Assembly (NCBI RefSeq): GCF_038024875.1 | Contig: NZ_CP136136.1 | Coordinates: 2,294,001-2,358,000, forward strand | Length of the DNA stretch: 64,000 nucleotides | Reading direction: 5' to 3' | Origin: Gordonia rubripertincta | Lineage (GTDB): Bacteria; Actinomycetota; Actinomycetes; Mycobacteriales; Mycobacteriaceae | Shown here: positions 1 through 9,265 of the stretch, piece after piece | How the letters are laid out: every line of letters starts with the position of its first letter | Position numbering within the stretch: position 1 is the first letter of the stretch | Position numbers and translations under genes: made by a program | The notes under the pieces: model-generated | The model's input: only the letters and a program-made list of their open reading frames with translations | The model's database searches: none | What the model was told of the DNA's origin: nothing

Positions 1-2
1 CG

Positions 3-3000
3 GAACTCGGTGCGCGACTCGCGAGTTCGCGAGTTAAGCACATCCCGTCGCAGGTGCCCCTGTCGTCCGACAACCGCGAGATCCCCGCGGACCTTCCGCT
101 CACACCGGAGCAGATGGACGTGTGGTTGCGGTGGCGGACAGACCCCGGGTTCACCGGCTACCTCCTGCCGTTCGCGCTGCCGGTCGACGCCACTCCGGGG
201 GATCTGCGTCGCGTCCTCGCGGAGATCGTGACCCGGCACGACGCGCTGTGCACCGGATTCCCGATGCGCGACGAGGTCCCCGTGCAGCACCGCTGGGACG
301 CCGCCGACGTTCTCGACCACCTGCAACGGCAACTCGGTCCGGACGACGCGCGCACCGCCACCACGTATCCGGCCGCCTCGGATCCCGCCGGGGTGCTCGC
401 CTCGATGGCCACCCCGATCGACCTGTCCGTCGCGCTTCCCTGGAGGGTGCGGGTCGTCGAGATCGACAGGGCCACCTGGCTTCTCGGCGTCGTCCATCAC
501 ATCGCCGCCGACGGTGAATCCTTCGCGATCCTCGCCGGCGAACTCGACACCGCCCTCACCGGTGGGGCCCTATCGGCGATCGGACCCGACTATCGGCGCT
601 ATTCGATGTGGCGGGCCGAGATGCTCGAGTCGCAGCGGGCGCGCCTCGCCGCCTTCTGGCGCGAGACGTTCACCCGCCCCGTCGAACAGCTTCGTCTGCC
701 CGAGATGCATCTGCAGACGGAAGCCGGTGCCTCGCCGGGGGAGACGATCGTGCACCGTGCGCACGGCCGCCTCGACGCGACGGTCACCGCGTCCCTCGAC
801 GAGCTGACCGTCGCCCGGTCGACGACCCCGTTCATCGCCACCCACACCGCGCTGGCCGCAGTCCTGGCCACGCAGTCGGGGGCCGGGGTGGTGACCATCG
901 GCACCGCGCTGTCGGGGCGGCTCGATCCGAGCGTCGTCGCAGTGCCCGGCCTCTTCGCGCGGGCGGTGCCGCTGCACACGCCGATCGACCCGGAACTTCC
1001 CTTTGCCGAACTCCTGTCGCAGGTGACGGCGGTGGACCTCGGCGCCTTCTCCCATGCCGATCTGCCGCTCACCGAGATCTCCGAGATCGCCGACCCTGGC
1101 CGGGCGGGCGCCGGAACCCCCTTGTTCGAGGTGTCCTTCGGCGCGGTCCCGGACGCGATCGTCGAATGGCTGGAGGCCGAGTTCCCCACGGACGCGACCG
1201 ACAGCGTGGCGTCCGGGGTTCTGGGGATACCTCTCTTCGGCATCGATGTCTCGATGTACCGGCACGGCGGGGTCCTGCACGTGACGATGTCCTGCACCGA
1301 TGCGGTCGCGACCGCGGGCCGGCTGGAAGCGCTGTGCGACCTGGTCGTGGACACCCTGCGCCGCGGCGTGCTCGCGCCGGACGAGCCGGTTCGGTCGCTC
1401 ATGACCACAGTCGGGGCGGACGCGACGCGGCCGACGTACGAGCCGGAGACCTTCGACTCGTTGCTCACGTCGTACGACGCCGCATCGCCGACCGACGTCG
1501 TGATCACCGATCCGCGTCATCGCATCCCGGGATTCGGAGCCGACCTCACCGAGAGCGACTTCGGGAGGTTGTCGACGCACCTGGCACGGGTGCTGGCCGA
1601 GCGGGGGATCGGCGCCGGGGACGTGGTCGTCGAACTGCTCCCGCGGTCCGTCTTCGGCGTCGTGGCGACCGCCGCGATCGCCCGCGCGGGTGCGGCTTTC
1701 GTGAACATCGACCCGGCCGATCCGGTCGAGCGCCGGAACCTGATCCTCGCGCGGTGCCGGCCGGCCCTGGTCCTCGGCTTGAGTGGGACCGACACCGGAG
1801 GGATCGGGGCCGAGGTGCTCGCCCTCGACGCCCTGTTCGCCGAGTTGCCCGCGGTGACAACGCCCTTCGACGACGCGGAGCGAGTGCGGGCGGTGACGCC
1901 GGACGACGTCGCCTACATCACCTTCACCTCCGGGACGACCGGTGTGCCGAAGGGTGTCGCGGTCACCCATCGCGGTCTCGCCGGGTGGGCTCGCGACACC
2001 GTTCGACGGCTGGGTCTGACCTCGGTAGACCGTGTGCTGCACACGTACGCAACCGGTTTCGACGCCCACCTGATGGGTGTTCTGCCGCCGCGTATCGCCG
2101 GTGCGACGGTGATCATGTGCCCGGCGGACGTCATCGCGGCCGACGAGCTCGCCGACCTCGTCCACGACGCCGGCGTGACCGTTCTCCTCACCACCCCCTC
2201 GGTGCTGGCCACCCTGCGACCCGGCGACCTGCCAGGCGTCCGGCACGTCGCGGTGGGAGGCGAACCGCTCGGCGCGGGACTCGTCCGGGAGTGGACCCGC
2301 ACCGCGACGCTCAGCAACGAATACGGTCCCACCGAGGCGACTGTCGCGGTCAGCAGTGCGCGCTACACCGGCCCGGTCACCGGTGCCGTGCACATCGGCC
2401 GCCCGCTCGACGGTGTGACCATGCACGTCCTCGATCCGAGGCTGCGTCCTGTTCCCGACCACACCGTGGGGGAGCTCTACCTCTCCGGGAACTGTCTGGC
2501 CCGTGGGTATCTCGGCGACCCGCGCACGACCGCGACCGCCTTCGTCGCCGGTCCCCACGGCGAGCGCATGTACCGCACCGGGGATCTGGTCCACCGGCGC
2601 GGCGACGGCACCTACGTGATCCACGGCCGCACCGACGACCAGGTCAAGATCCGCGGCGTGCGGCTCGAACCCGCCGAGATCGATGCGGCGCTGTCCCGGC
2701 TGCCCGGCATCGCCACCTCGGTCACCGCGGCCCGTGCCACCGCCGCGGGCGAGAAGATCCTCGTCTCCTGGGTGGTCGGCGAGCCCGGTGCCGTGCTGCG
2801 CACCGACGACCTGGCCCCGCAGTTGGCACATGTGCTGCCGCGCACCATGATCCCCGGTGCATTCGTCGAGGTCGACGAACTGCCGATCGGACGCAACGGC
2901 AAGATCGACGTGACATCCCTGCCCGTACCGGATTTCGGCGCGACCGGTGACCGTGGTCCGGCGACGGCCGGTCGCGCGCCGGCGGGGGAGACGGAATCGC

Positions 3001-6000
3001 TCATCGCGTCGGTGTGGGCCGAGGTCCTCGACCGCCCCGTGGCGAGCTTCGATGCCGATTCGGATTTCTTCGCCGACGGCGGCACGTCCCTGTCGGCGAC
3101 ACAGGTCACCTCGAGGCTCTCCGCGTCCACCGGTGCCGACGTCGCGGCTCGGCTGCTGTTCGAGGCGCGGACGATCGCCGAACTGGCCCGCCGCGTCGAC
3201 GATCTGATCCCACCGACCTCCGGACGCGGGGCGGCACTGCTGCCGGCTCCGGCGAGACTACCCGTTCCCGACCCGCTGCCACTGGCATATCCGCAGCGGC
3301 GCATGTGGATTCATCATCACTTCGACCCGACGTCGACGGCGTACCACGTGCCCGTGGTGATGCGGATACGCGGTCGCGTCGACCTCGCCCGACTGCGCAA
3401 GGCCATCGACGAGGTCGTGGGCGCCCACGCCGTGCTCCGCACGGTGTACCCGGATTCGCCGGCCGGACCGATCCAGCGGTTGATCGAACACCGAAGCCCG
3501 GTGCTGACACACCGTTTCGTGGAGGTCGGTGACGAGAACGTCGAGACCGCGCTCCGTCGACAGGTGGCGGAGTACCTGCGCGCACCGTTCGATCTCGAGA
3601 ACGAGCCCGGATTCCGTGTAGCCGTCTTCGAGGTGGAGACGTCTGACGGCGCCACCGTCGATCCCGACCTCCACCTCGCGGCGGTCCTCCACCACATCGC
3701 GATCGACGGCTGGTCCATCCGGGTGCTGCTCGCCGACCTGATGCGGGCCTACGACGGCGAGCGACTGGCGGTCGCAGCCGACGAGGCGTTCACCTACGCC
3801 GATTTCACCCAGTGGCAGATCGCCCGCCTCGGTGACGCCGGCGATCGAGACAGTCTTTTCGCGCGCCAGATCAGTTACTGGACGGCGACTCTCGCCGATG
3901 CCCCGGAACCGCTCCGGTTGCCCGGTCATCGCGAGCCCGATGCCGCGGGTGTCACCGGTCGTATCGGTGCCTCCGTGCCGTCCCCCGTGGTCCATCAGGT
4001 CGCGAAGGCGCTGTCGGCCACGGTCTTCCAGGTCGCGCACGCAGCCCTCTCGGCGACCCTCGGTCAGCTGACCGGGCAGTGGGATGTCCTGGTCGGCGTG
4101 CCGGTGCACGGACGCTCCGCCCCCGAGTGGGAGTCGGTCGTGGGAATGTTCGTCAACACCGTCGCGCTCCGCACCCGCCTCCGGCCGGACACCACGGTCC
4201 GCGAGGCAGTGGAACAGGTCCGCGACGTCGCATTGGCGGCGCTGGCACACGGCGACATCCCCTACGAGGACGTGGTGCAGGCGGTCCGTCCCGCGACCCG
4301 GCACGGTGGCGACCCGCTGATCTCGGTGCTGCTCGTCAGCCAGGAGGTCGTCCCGCAGACGTCGGGGGAGGTCCCGCTGGCCGGTGCGGTGGCCTCCTTG
4401 GTCGCGGAGGCCACGTCCACCGTCGACGCGAAGTACGACATCGAGGTGGTCCTCGCCGAGAGCGACGACGAACTACACGTCACCCTGGTGCACTCCGCGC
4501 AGGTCCCGGACGAGGTGGCCCAGCTGCTGCTCGACGACTACACCACCCTGTTGCGCGGCCTGGGCGACGTCGGGAAACCGTTCCCGGTCGTCGCCTCGAC
4601 CGTGGGCGCAGCCGAGATCGCCACCCCCGATTCCGGTGAATCCGCCGCGTACGAACGGGAACTCGCCGATCCCGAGCTCGTCTCGCAGGCCCGCGCGATC
4701 ATGGCCGAGGTACTCGAGGTCCCGGTGGACGCGATCACCGAATCCGCCGACTTCTTCGCTCTCGGCGGCACGTCGCTGTCGGCCACCAGGGTGACCTCGG
4801 CCCTGGGCCGTCACCTCGGCATCCGGGTGCCGACGCGGGTGCTGTTCGAGCACCCGACACCCGCCGACCTCGCCGGCGCGGTCGCCGCGTTGGCCATCGA
4901 CGTCGCGCCTGTCCCCGCCGACGCGCGTGGTCGCGGCGTCGACCTCCCGGACGACCGGGCCACGGAGATCCCACTTGCACCGACACAACGCCGGATGTGG
5001 GTGGGCGCCCAGATGCTGGGCCAGGTCCCGATCTACTCCGTCCCCGTCGTCGTCGGTGTCCCGCCGGGACTCACGACGGCCGAGGTGACCGCCGCACTGG
5101 ACGCACTCGTCGACCGGCACACCGCGCTGCGCACCCGCTACCTGGCCACGCCCGACGGTCCGCGGCAGCGGGTCGTCGACGGATGGCGGCCGCCGGTACG
5201 ACATCTCGATTCGGCCGCGCTCACCGGCACGGCCATCGCCGACGAGTTCGCCACACCCTTCGATCTCGCCGGCGAGCCGCCCGTGCGGATCTGGCTGCTC
5301 TCGGGGAACGGCGTCGACACCGTCCCGGTCGCGGTGGTGCTCGTCGCCCACCACATCGCGATGGACGGCGAATCCGCAGCCATCGTCGAACGGGAACTCA
5401 CCGCGCTCCTGGCCGGCGAGCCCCTCGACCGGGAACCGGTCGGTTTCGATGTGCTCGCGCGCCGAATGGTGGCGGAGGAACAGCGCGCGCGCACCGAACT
5501 GGCCGACTATTGGCGGCAGGCCCTCGACGGATACAGCGGTGAACTCGACCTCGCCGATCATCGTCCGTCCGCACGCGACCTGCGCACCTCGGTGATCGAG
5601 TTCCCGATCGACGAGGACGTCGCCCGGTCCATCCCGACGGCCGCCCGCCGCGCACAGGCCAGCGAGTTCCATCTCCTGCACGCCGCGACCACACTCGCCC
5701 TCGCGGCGCAGGCCGGCGTCGACGACATCGCTGTGGCGACACCGGCTTCCATGCGCCGCGACGGGGACAGCGCAGGCACGGTCGGCATGCTGATCTCGAC
5801 GGTGGTCCTGCGTACTCGGCTGACCGCCGGCATGACGGTCGGCGGCCTCATCGAGGCCGTTCGCGACACGGATCTCGCCGATCTCGACCACGCGGCCATC
5901 GCCTTCGACGACGTCGTCGCACTCGTCGATCCGCCGCGCATCCCCGGACGCCACCCGCTCGTTCAGGTCGCGTTCTCGGTGGTCGACTCCACCGGCGTCG

Positions 6001-8660
6001 CTCCGGGTCCTGTCACCCCGGACGCGCCGCGTACCGCCATGGATTCGCACAGCGAGTTCGACGTGCACATCGTCGCCGTCCGGGCCGGCGGCAACTGGCG
6101 GCTGCAACTCCACCACGCGCGGGATCTGTTCGACGAGAGCGTGATCCGCGGCCTGGGTGAGCGTCTGGTGGCGGCCGTCGCGGCGGTCACCGACGACCCC
6201 GCACGTCGGATCGCGACCGTCGAACCTCTCACCGCGGCCGAACGCGAATTCCTCACCGGCCGAGCACATGCCGCCACGCCGACCGGGACCGAACCACTGC
6301 TCGCCGACCTGTTCACCGGGACGGTGGCGACGCACGGCGACCGTCCGGCGATCGCCGACGGCACGCGATCGCTCACCTATCGCGAACTCGATGCCTGGGT
6401 GTCGGAGACGGCGCGCACCCTCCGTGCCCGCGGCCTCGGCGGGGGCGACGCGGTCGCTGTGGTCGTCCCGCGCTCCATCGAATCGGTGGTCGCCATCTGG
6501 GCGGTGAGCCGCATCGGCGGGGTGTGCGTCCCCGTCGACGTCACCTACCCGGCGGCGCGCATCGAGCACGTGGTCGTCGGAGCACGGGCGACGGCGATCG
6601 GCCCGGACGACATCCCCGCACAGCCGGTAGAACCCGTTGTCCCGGAACCGGTCACACGTGTCTCGCCGGACTCCCTGGCATACGTCATCACGACATCGGG
6701 CACCACCGGCGTGCCCAACGTCGTCGGCGTCACCCATCGTGGCGTGCATCGTGTCGCCGGGCTCGGCGACGTGGAATCCGGTGACCGGGTGGGAATGGCG
6801 ATCAGCCCCGGCTTCGACGCGACGTTCCACGACCTGCTGCTGCCGCTGGCCTCGGGTGCGACGCTCGTCGTAGTCCCGCCCGAGGTGGTCGGGGGACGCG
6901 AACTCGCCGATTTCCTCGACCGCACCCGGGTCAGCGTGTTCACCGCGACCCCGTCGGTGATGCGAACGATGCAACCGCAGTCGATCAGCTCGTTGCGACT
7001 GGTCTACATCGGCGGCGAGGCACTCCCGGCCGACCTCGCGGCGGCATGGTCGGGACGGGCGCAGGTCCGCAACATCTACGGCCCCACCGAGACGACGGTG
7101 ACGGTGTCCGCCAGCACCTACCGCCCGGGCGAGCCGGTGCGGCTGGGACATCCGCGGCCCGGGATCGGGGCCGAGGTCCTCGACACCCGACTGCGGCACG
7201 TCCCGCCCGGTGTGGTGGGCGAACTCTATGTCAGCGGAACCGGCGTCGCCCGTGGCTATCTGGGCGACCCGACACTGACCGCCGCGACCTTCGTCGCCGG
7301 AAGCGACGGGCGCCGTCGCTACCGGACCGGCGACCTCGTGCGATGGGATCGCGAGACCGGCGAACTGATCTACGTGGGTCGCGCCGACCGTCAGGTGAAG
7401 ATCCGCGGCCAGCGCGTCGAGCCCGCCGAGATCGACGCCGTGCTCCTGCGCGCCGGAGCGGACCGATCGGTGACCGTGCTGCGGCCCGGGCCGGCCGGGC
7501 CGGCCCTCGTCTCCTATGTCGTCTCGCCGGTGCCCGCCGACCGCCTCGCGGACGTCTGCCGATCGTTGCTGCCGCGGCACATGGTGCCCGCCCGGATCGT
7601 CGAACTGGCCGAACTGCCGCTGAGTGGCGCGGGCAAGATCGATCAGCGACGACTGCCCGAGCCGACCTGGTCGGAATCGACCCGCGAACCCGAGACCCGC
7701 ACGGAGACAACGGTCCGCGACGCCTTTCGGACGGTGCTGGGCGAACACGGCGTCGGCATGGACGACGACTTCTTCGCCCTGGGCGGCAACTCCCTGGCCC
7801 TGGTGCAGTTGCGCGACGAACTCACCCGGCACACTTCCGTCACCGTGGACGTCGCAGACCTCTTCACCCACCGCACGCCGGCCGAGGTGGCCCGCGTCGT
7901 CGACGCCACGTCCGAGGGGGAGGGCACCGGCGTCGACCACCGCGTCGTGCCGCTCTCGCGCACGGATGGCACCGAACCCGGCGTTCCGGAGTCCGGCACC
8001 CCGACGGTCTGGTGCGTGCACACCGCCACCGGGATCGTCGAACCGTTCCGGGCCTTCGGCGCGTCGCTGGATTCGGCTGTCGCATACGGTCTCCAGCTGC
8101 CCGAGCTCGTCGTCGCCGACCGTGACCTGCCCACGAGCCTCACCGAGATCGCGGCCCTGCACGTCTCGGCGGTTCGCAGGCGCCAGCCGTCCGGGCGCTA
8201 CCACCTCGTCGGCTGGTCGCTGGGTGGTGTCATCGCGCACGAGATGAGCCGGCAACTCGTCGAGGCCGGCGAGGAGGTCGACGTACTGATGGTGCTCGAC
8301 TCCCGGCCTCCCGGGGACCTGCACGAGGGGGCCGACGAGGAGCTGCTCGGCGAGGATCATCCGCTCCGGGCCGCGGCCGAACGCCATGACCCACAGACAT
8401 TACGGCGGTTCGAGGATCGTTCCCGGACCCTCGCCGCCGCGGTGCGGTCCTACGAATTGGGTCCGGTGCCCGTGGGTAAGGTCATCTACGTTGCCGCCGA
8501 GGACAATCCGGACGTCGAGAGCTGGGCACGGGCCGTTCGGCCCGGTGTCGGGGCGCAGGCTCCGGTGGTAGAGGTGATCCCCGCCGGAGTGGCACACGCG
8601 CACTTGGGCAACCCCGACGTGATGCGTCGGCTGGCCAGGAGAATCGAGGAGGAATGGTGA
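3..8660 (+). CDS. Non-ribosomal peptide synthetase, 3' part (T)-C-A-T-C-T-C-A-T-TE
   Basis: Terminal part of a multimodular peptide synthetase. The frame has no stop back to the left edge, so the gene begins outside the window; the GTG at 54 is only the first start codon inside and has no ribosome binding site. Residues before it (ELGARLASS) read like the end of a carrier domain. Counting from codon 54: C domain (HHIAADG near 146), A (SGTTGVPKG near 622, NEYGPTE near 755, GRNGKID near 946), carrier (GGTSLS near 1008), C (HHIAIDG near 1212), carrier (GGTSLS near 1570), C (HHIAMDG near 1765), A (SGTTGVPN near 2213, NIYGPTE near 2341, GAGKID near 2525), carrier (GGNSLA near 2576), thioesterase (GWSLGG near 2720, His near 2848). 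The middle module has no adenylation domain. Specificity codes read by eye are DAMLAGEVA-K and DAHTYGIVT-K; I cannot assign substrates. The thioesterase suggests that chain release happens here. The stop overlaps the next gene. Confidence 0.95.
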   Translation, partial: ELGARLASSRVKHIPSQVPLSSDNREIPADLPLTPEQMDVWLRWRTDPGFTGYLLPFALPVDATPGDLRRVLAEIVTRHDALCTGFPMRDEVPVQHRWDAADVLDHLQRQLGPDDARTATTYPAASDPAGVLASMATPIDLSVALPWRVRVVEIDRATWLLGVVHHIAADGESFAILAGELDTALTGGALSAIGPDYRRYSMWRAEMLESQRARLAAFWRETFTRPVEQLRLPEMHLQTEAGASPGETIVHRAHGRLDATVTASLDELTVARSTTPFIATHTALAAVLATQSGAGVVTIGTALSGRLDPSVVAVPGLFARAVPLHTPIDPELPFAELLSQVTAVDLGAFSHADLPLTEISEIADPGRAGAGTPLFEVSFGAVPDAIVEWLEAEFPTDATDSVASGVLGIPLFGIDVSMYRHGGVLHVTMSCTDAVATAGRLEALCDLVVDTLRRGVLAPDEPVRSLMTTVGADATRPTYEPETFDSLLTSYDAASPTDVVITDPRHRIPGFGADLTESDFGRLSTHLARVLAERGIGAGDVVVELLPRSVFGVVATAAIARAGAAFVNIDPADPVERRNLILARCRPALVLGLSGTDTGGIGAEVLALDALFAELPAVTTPFDDAERVRAVTPDDVAYITFTSGTTGVPKGVAVTHRGLAGWARDTVRRLGLTSVDRVLHTYATGFDAHLMGVLPPRIAGATVIMCPADVIAADELADLVHDAGVTVLLTTPSVLATLRPGDLPGVRHVAVGGEPLGAGLVREWTRTATLSNEYGPTEATVAVSSARYTGPVTGAVHIGRPLDGVTMHVLDPRLRPVPDHTVGELYLSGNCLARGYLGDPRTTATAFVAGPHGERMYRTGDLVHRRGDGTYVIHGRTDDQVKIRGVRLEPAEIDAALSRLPGIATSVTAARATAAGEKILVSWVVGEPGAVLRTDDLAPQLAHVLPRTMIPGAFVEVDELPIGRNGKIDVTSLPVPDFGATGDRGPATAGRAPAGETESLIASVWAEVLDRPVASFDADSDFFADGGTSLSATQVTSRLSASTGADVAARLLFEARTIAELARRVDDLIPPTSGRGAALLPAPARLPVPDPLPLAYPQRRMWIHHHFDPTSTAYHVPVVMRIRGRVDLARLRKAIDEVVGAHAVLRTVYPDSPAGPIQRLIEHRSPVLTHRFVEVGDENVETALRRQVAEYLRAPFDLENEPGFRVAVFEVETSDGATVDPDLHLAAVLHHIAIDGWSIRVLLADLMRAYDGERLAVAADEAFTYADFTQWQIARLGDAGDRDSLFARQISYWTATLADAPEPLRLPGHREPDAAGVTGRIGASVPSPVVHQVAKALSATVFQVAHAALSATLGQLTGQWDVLVGVPVHGRSAPEWESVVGMFVNTVALRTRLRPDTTVREAVEQVRDVALAALAHGDIPYEDVVQAVRPATRHGGDPLISVLLVSQEVVPQTSGEVPLAGAVASLVAEATSTVDAKYDIEVVLAESDDELHVTLVHSAQVPDEVAQLLLDDYTTLLRGLGDVGKPFPVVASTVGAAEIATPDSGESAAYERELADPELVSQARAIMAEVLEVPVDAITESADFFALGGTSLSATRVTSALGRHLGIRVPTRVLFEHPTPADLAGAVAALAIDVAPVPADARGRGVDLPDDRATEIPLAPTQRRMWVGAQMLGQVPIYSVPVVVGVPPGLTTAEVTAALDALVDRHTALRTRYLATPDGPRQRVVDGWRPPVRHLDSAALTGTAIADEFATPFDLAGEPPVRIWLLSGNGVDTVPVAVVLVAHHIAMDGESAAIVERELTALLAGEPLDREPVGFDVLARRMVAEEQRARTELADYWRQALDGYSGELDLADHRPSARDLRTSVIEFPIDEDVARSIPTAARRAQASEFHLLHAATTLALAAQAGVDDIAVATPASMRRDGDSAGTVGMLISTVVLRTRLTAGMTVGGLIEAVRDTDLADLDHAAIAFDDVVALVDPPRIPGRHPLVQVAFSVVDSTGVAPGPVTPDAPRTAMDSHSEFDVHIVAVRAGGNWRLQLHHARDLFDESVIRGLGERLVAAVAAVTDDPARRIATVEPLTAAEREFLTGRAHAATPTGTEPLLADLFTGTVATHGDRPAIADGTRSLTYRELDAWVSETARTLRARGLGGGDAVAVVVPRSIESVVAIWAVSRIGGVCVPVDVTYPAARIEHVVVGARATAIGPDDIPAQPVEPVVPEPVTRVSPDSLAYVITTSGTTGVPNVVGVTHRGVHRVAGLGDVESGDRVGMAISPGFDATFHDLLLPLASGATLVVVPPEVVGGRELADFLDRTRVSVFTATPSVMRTMQPQSISSLRLVYIGGEALPADLAAAWSGRAQVRNIYGPTETTVTVSASTYRPGEPVRLGHPRPGIGAEVLDTRLRHVPPGVVGELYVSGTGVARGYLGDPTLTAATFVAGSDGRRRYRTGDLVRWDRETGELIYVGRADRQVKIRGQRVEPAEIDAVLLRAGADRSVTVLRPGPAGPALVSYVVSPVPADRLADVCRSLLPRHMVPARIVELAELPLSGAGKIDQRRLPEPTWSESTREPETRTETTVRDAFRTVLGEHGVGMDDDFFALGGNSLALVQLRDELTRHTSVTVDVADLFTHRTPAEVARVVDATSEGEGTGVDHRVVPLSRTDGTEPGVPESGTPTVWCVHTATGIVEPFRAFGASLDSAVAYGLQLPELVVADRDLPTSLTEIAALHVSAVRRRQPSGRYHLVGWSLGGVIAHEMSRQLVEAGEEVDVLMVLDSRPPGDLHEGADEELLGEDHPLRAAAERHDPQTLRRFEDRSRTLAAAVRSYELGPVPVGKVIYVAAEDNPDVESWARAVRPGVGAQAPVVEVIPAGVAHAHLGNPDVMRRLARRIEEEW

Positions 8661-9265
8661 CCGGATCCGACCGGGACGCGGCGTCGGCGGGATTGTCGAT
8701 CCTGTTCGTCTGCACGGGCAACATCTGCCGCTCGCCGATCGGCGAACGGGTGCTGACCGGGCTGGCCGACCGCATGCGGGCCGACGGGACGGATCTCGCG
8801 GTGACCTCGAGCAGTGCCGGCACCGGCGCGCTCAACGGTCAGCCCATCCACCCGCACTCCGCCGCGGTTCTCGCCGAACACGGCTACGATGCTTCGGGCT
8901 TCGAGTCCCGCTACCTGCGTCCGCCCATGCTGATGCAGTCCGACCTCGTGTTGTGCATGAGCCGAGAGCACCGTGCGGCCGCCCAGCAGATGGCGCCCGC
9001 CCGCTGGAAGCGCGTGTTCACCCTCACCGAGTTCGCCTTCCTCGTGGAGACCGGTACCCCGGAGGAGGACTGCACCCTCCCCGCGATCATGGCCGGGCGG
9101 GGACGCATCGATCCCAACTCGGCGCTCCTCGACATCGTCGACCCGATGGGCCGTCCGCGTGAGGACTTCGACCTGGTGTTCGGCGAGATCGAGCCGAAGG
9201 TCGAGACGGTCGCCAGGTGGCTGGCGGCGCAACGCATCACCGAGACGACAGGGGAGACCCGATGA
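8654..9265 (+). CDS. Low-molecular-weight protein tyrosine phosphatase
   Basis: Cytoplasmic phosphatase of the arsenate-reductase/LMW-PTP fold, 203 residues. The P-loop CTGNICRS (C-x5-R-S) lies at about residues 18-25, and the usual acid appears to lie near the DPMGRPREDF segment. It is slightly longer than the usual 150-165 residues. The ATG at 8654 overlaps the NRPS stop by 7 nt (ATGGTGA), with GAGGAGG just upstream, so translation is probably coupled to the synthetase. Its own stop overlaps the start of the DUF4012 gene. In capsule and exopolysaccharide clusters such enzymes reverse a tyrosine autokinase; no kinase is in view, so the substrate here is unknown. Confidence 0.9.
   Translation: MVTGSDRDAASAGLSILFVCTGNICRSPIGERVLTGLADRMRADGTDLAVTSSSAGTGALNGQPIHPHSAAVLAEHGYDASGFESRYLRPPMLMQSDLVLCMSREHRAAAQQMAPARWKRVFTLTEFAFLVETGTPEEDCTLPAIMAGRGRIDPNSALLDIVDPMGRPREDFDLVFGEIEPKVETVARWLAAQRITETTGETR

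Noticed and set aside
2..37. Possible end of an upstream gene with a TAA at 35-37
   Set aside because: The synthetase frame itself is open to the left edge and the residues look like a carrier-domain end, so a separate upstream gene ending here is unlikely.
570..2831. 753-codon antisense frame in the first adenylation domain
   Set aside because: Shadow of GC-rich coding sequence; low-complexity Arg/Gly/Asp protein without motifs.
4473..8387. 1304-codon open frame antisense to the peptide synthetase
   Set aside because: It mirrors a high-GC coding strand, has no recognisable domain, and the sense frame has full NRPS motifs.
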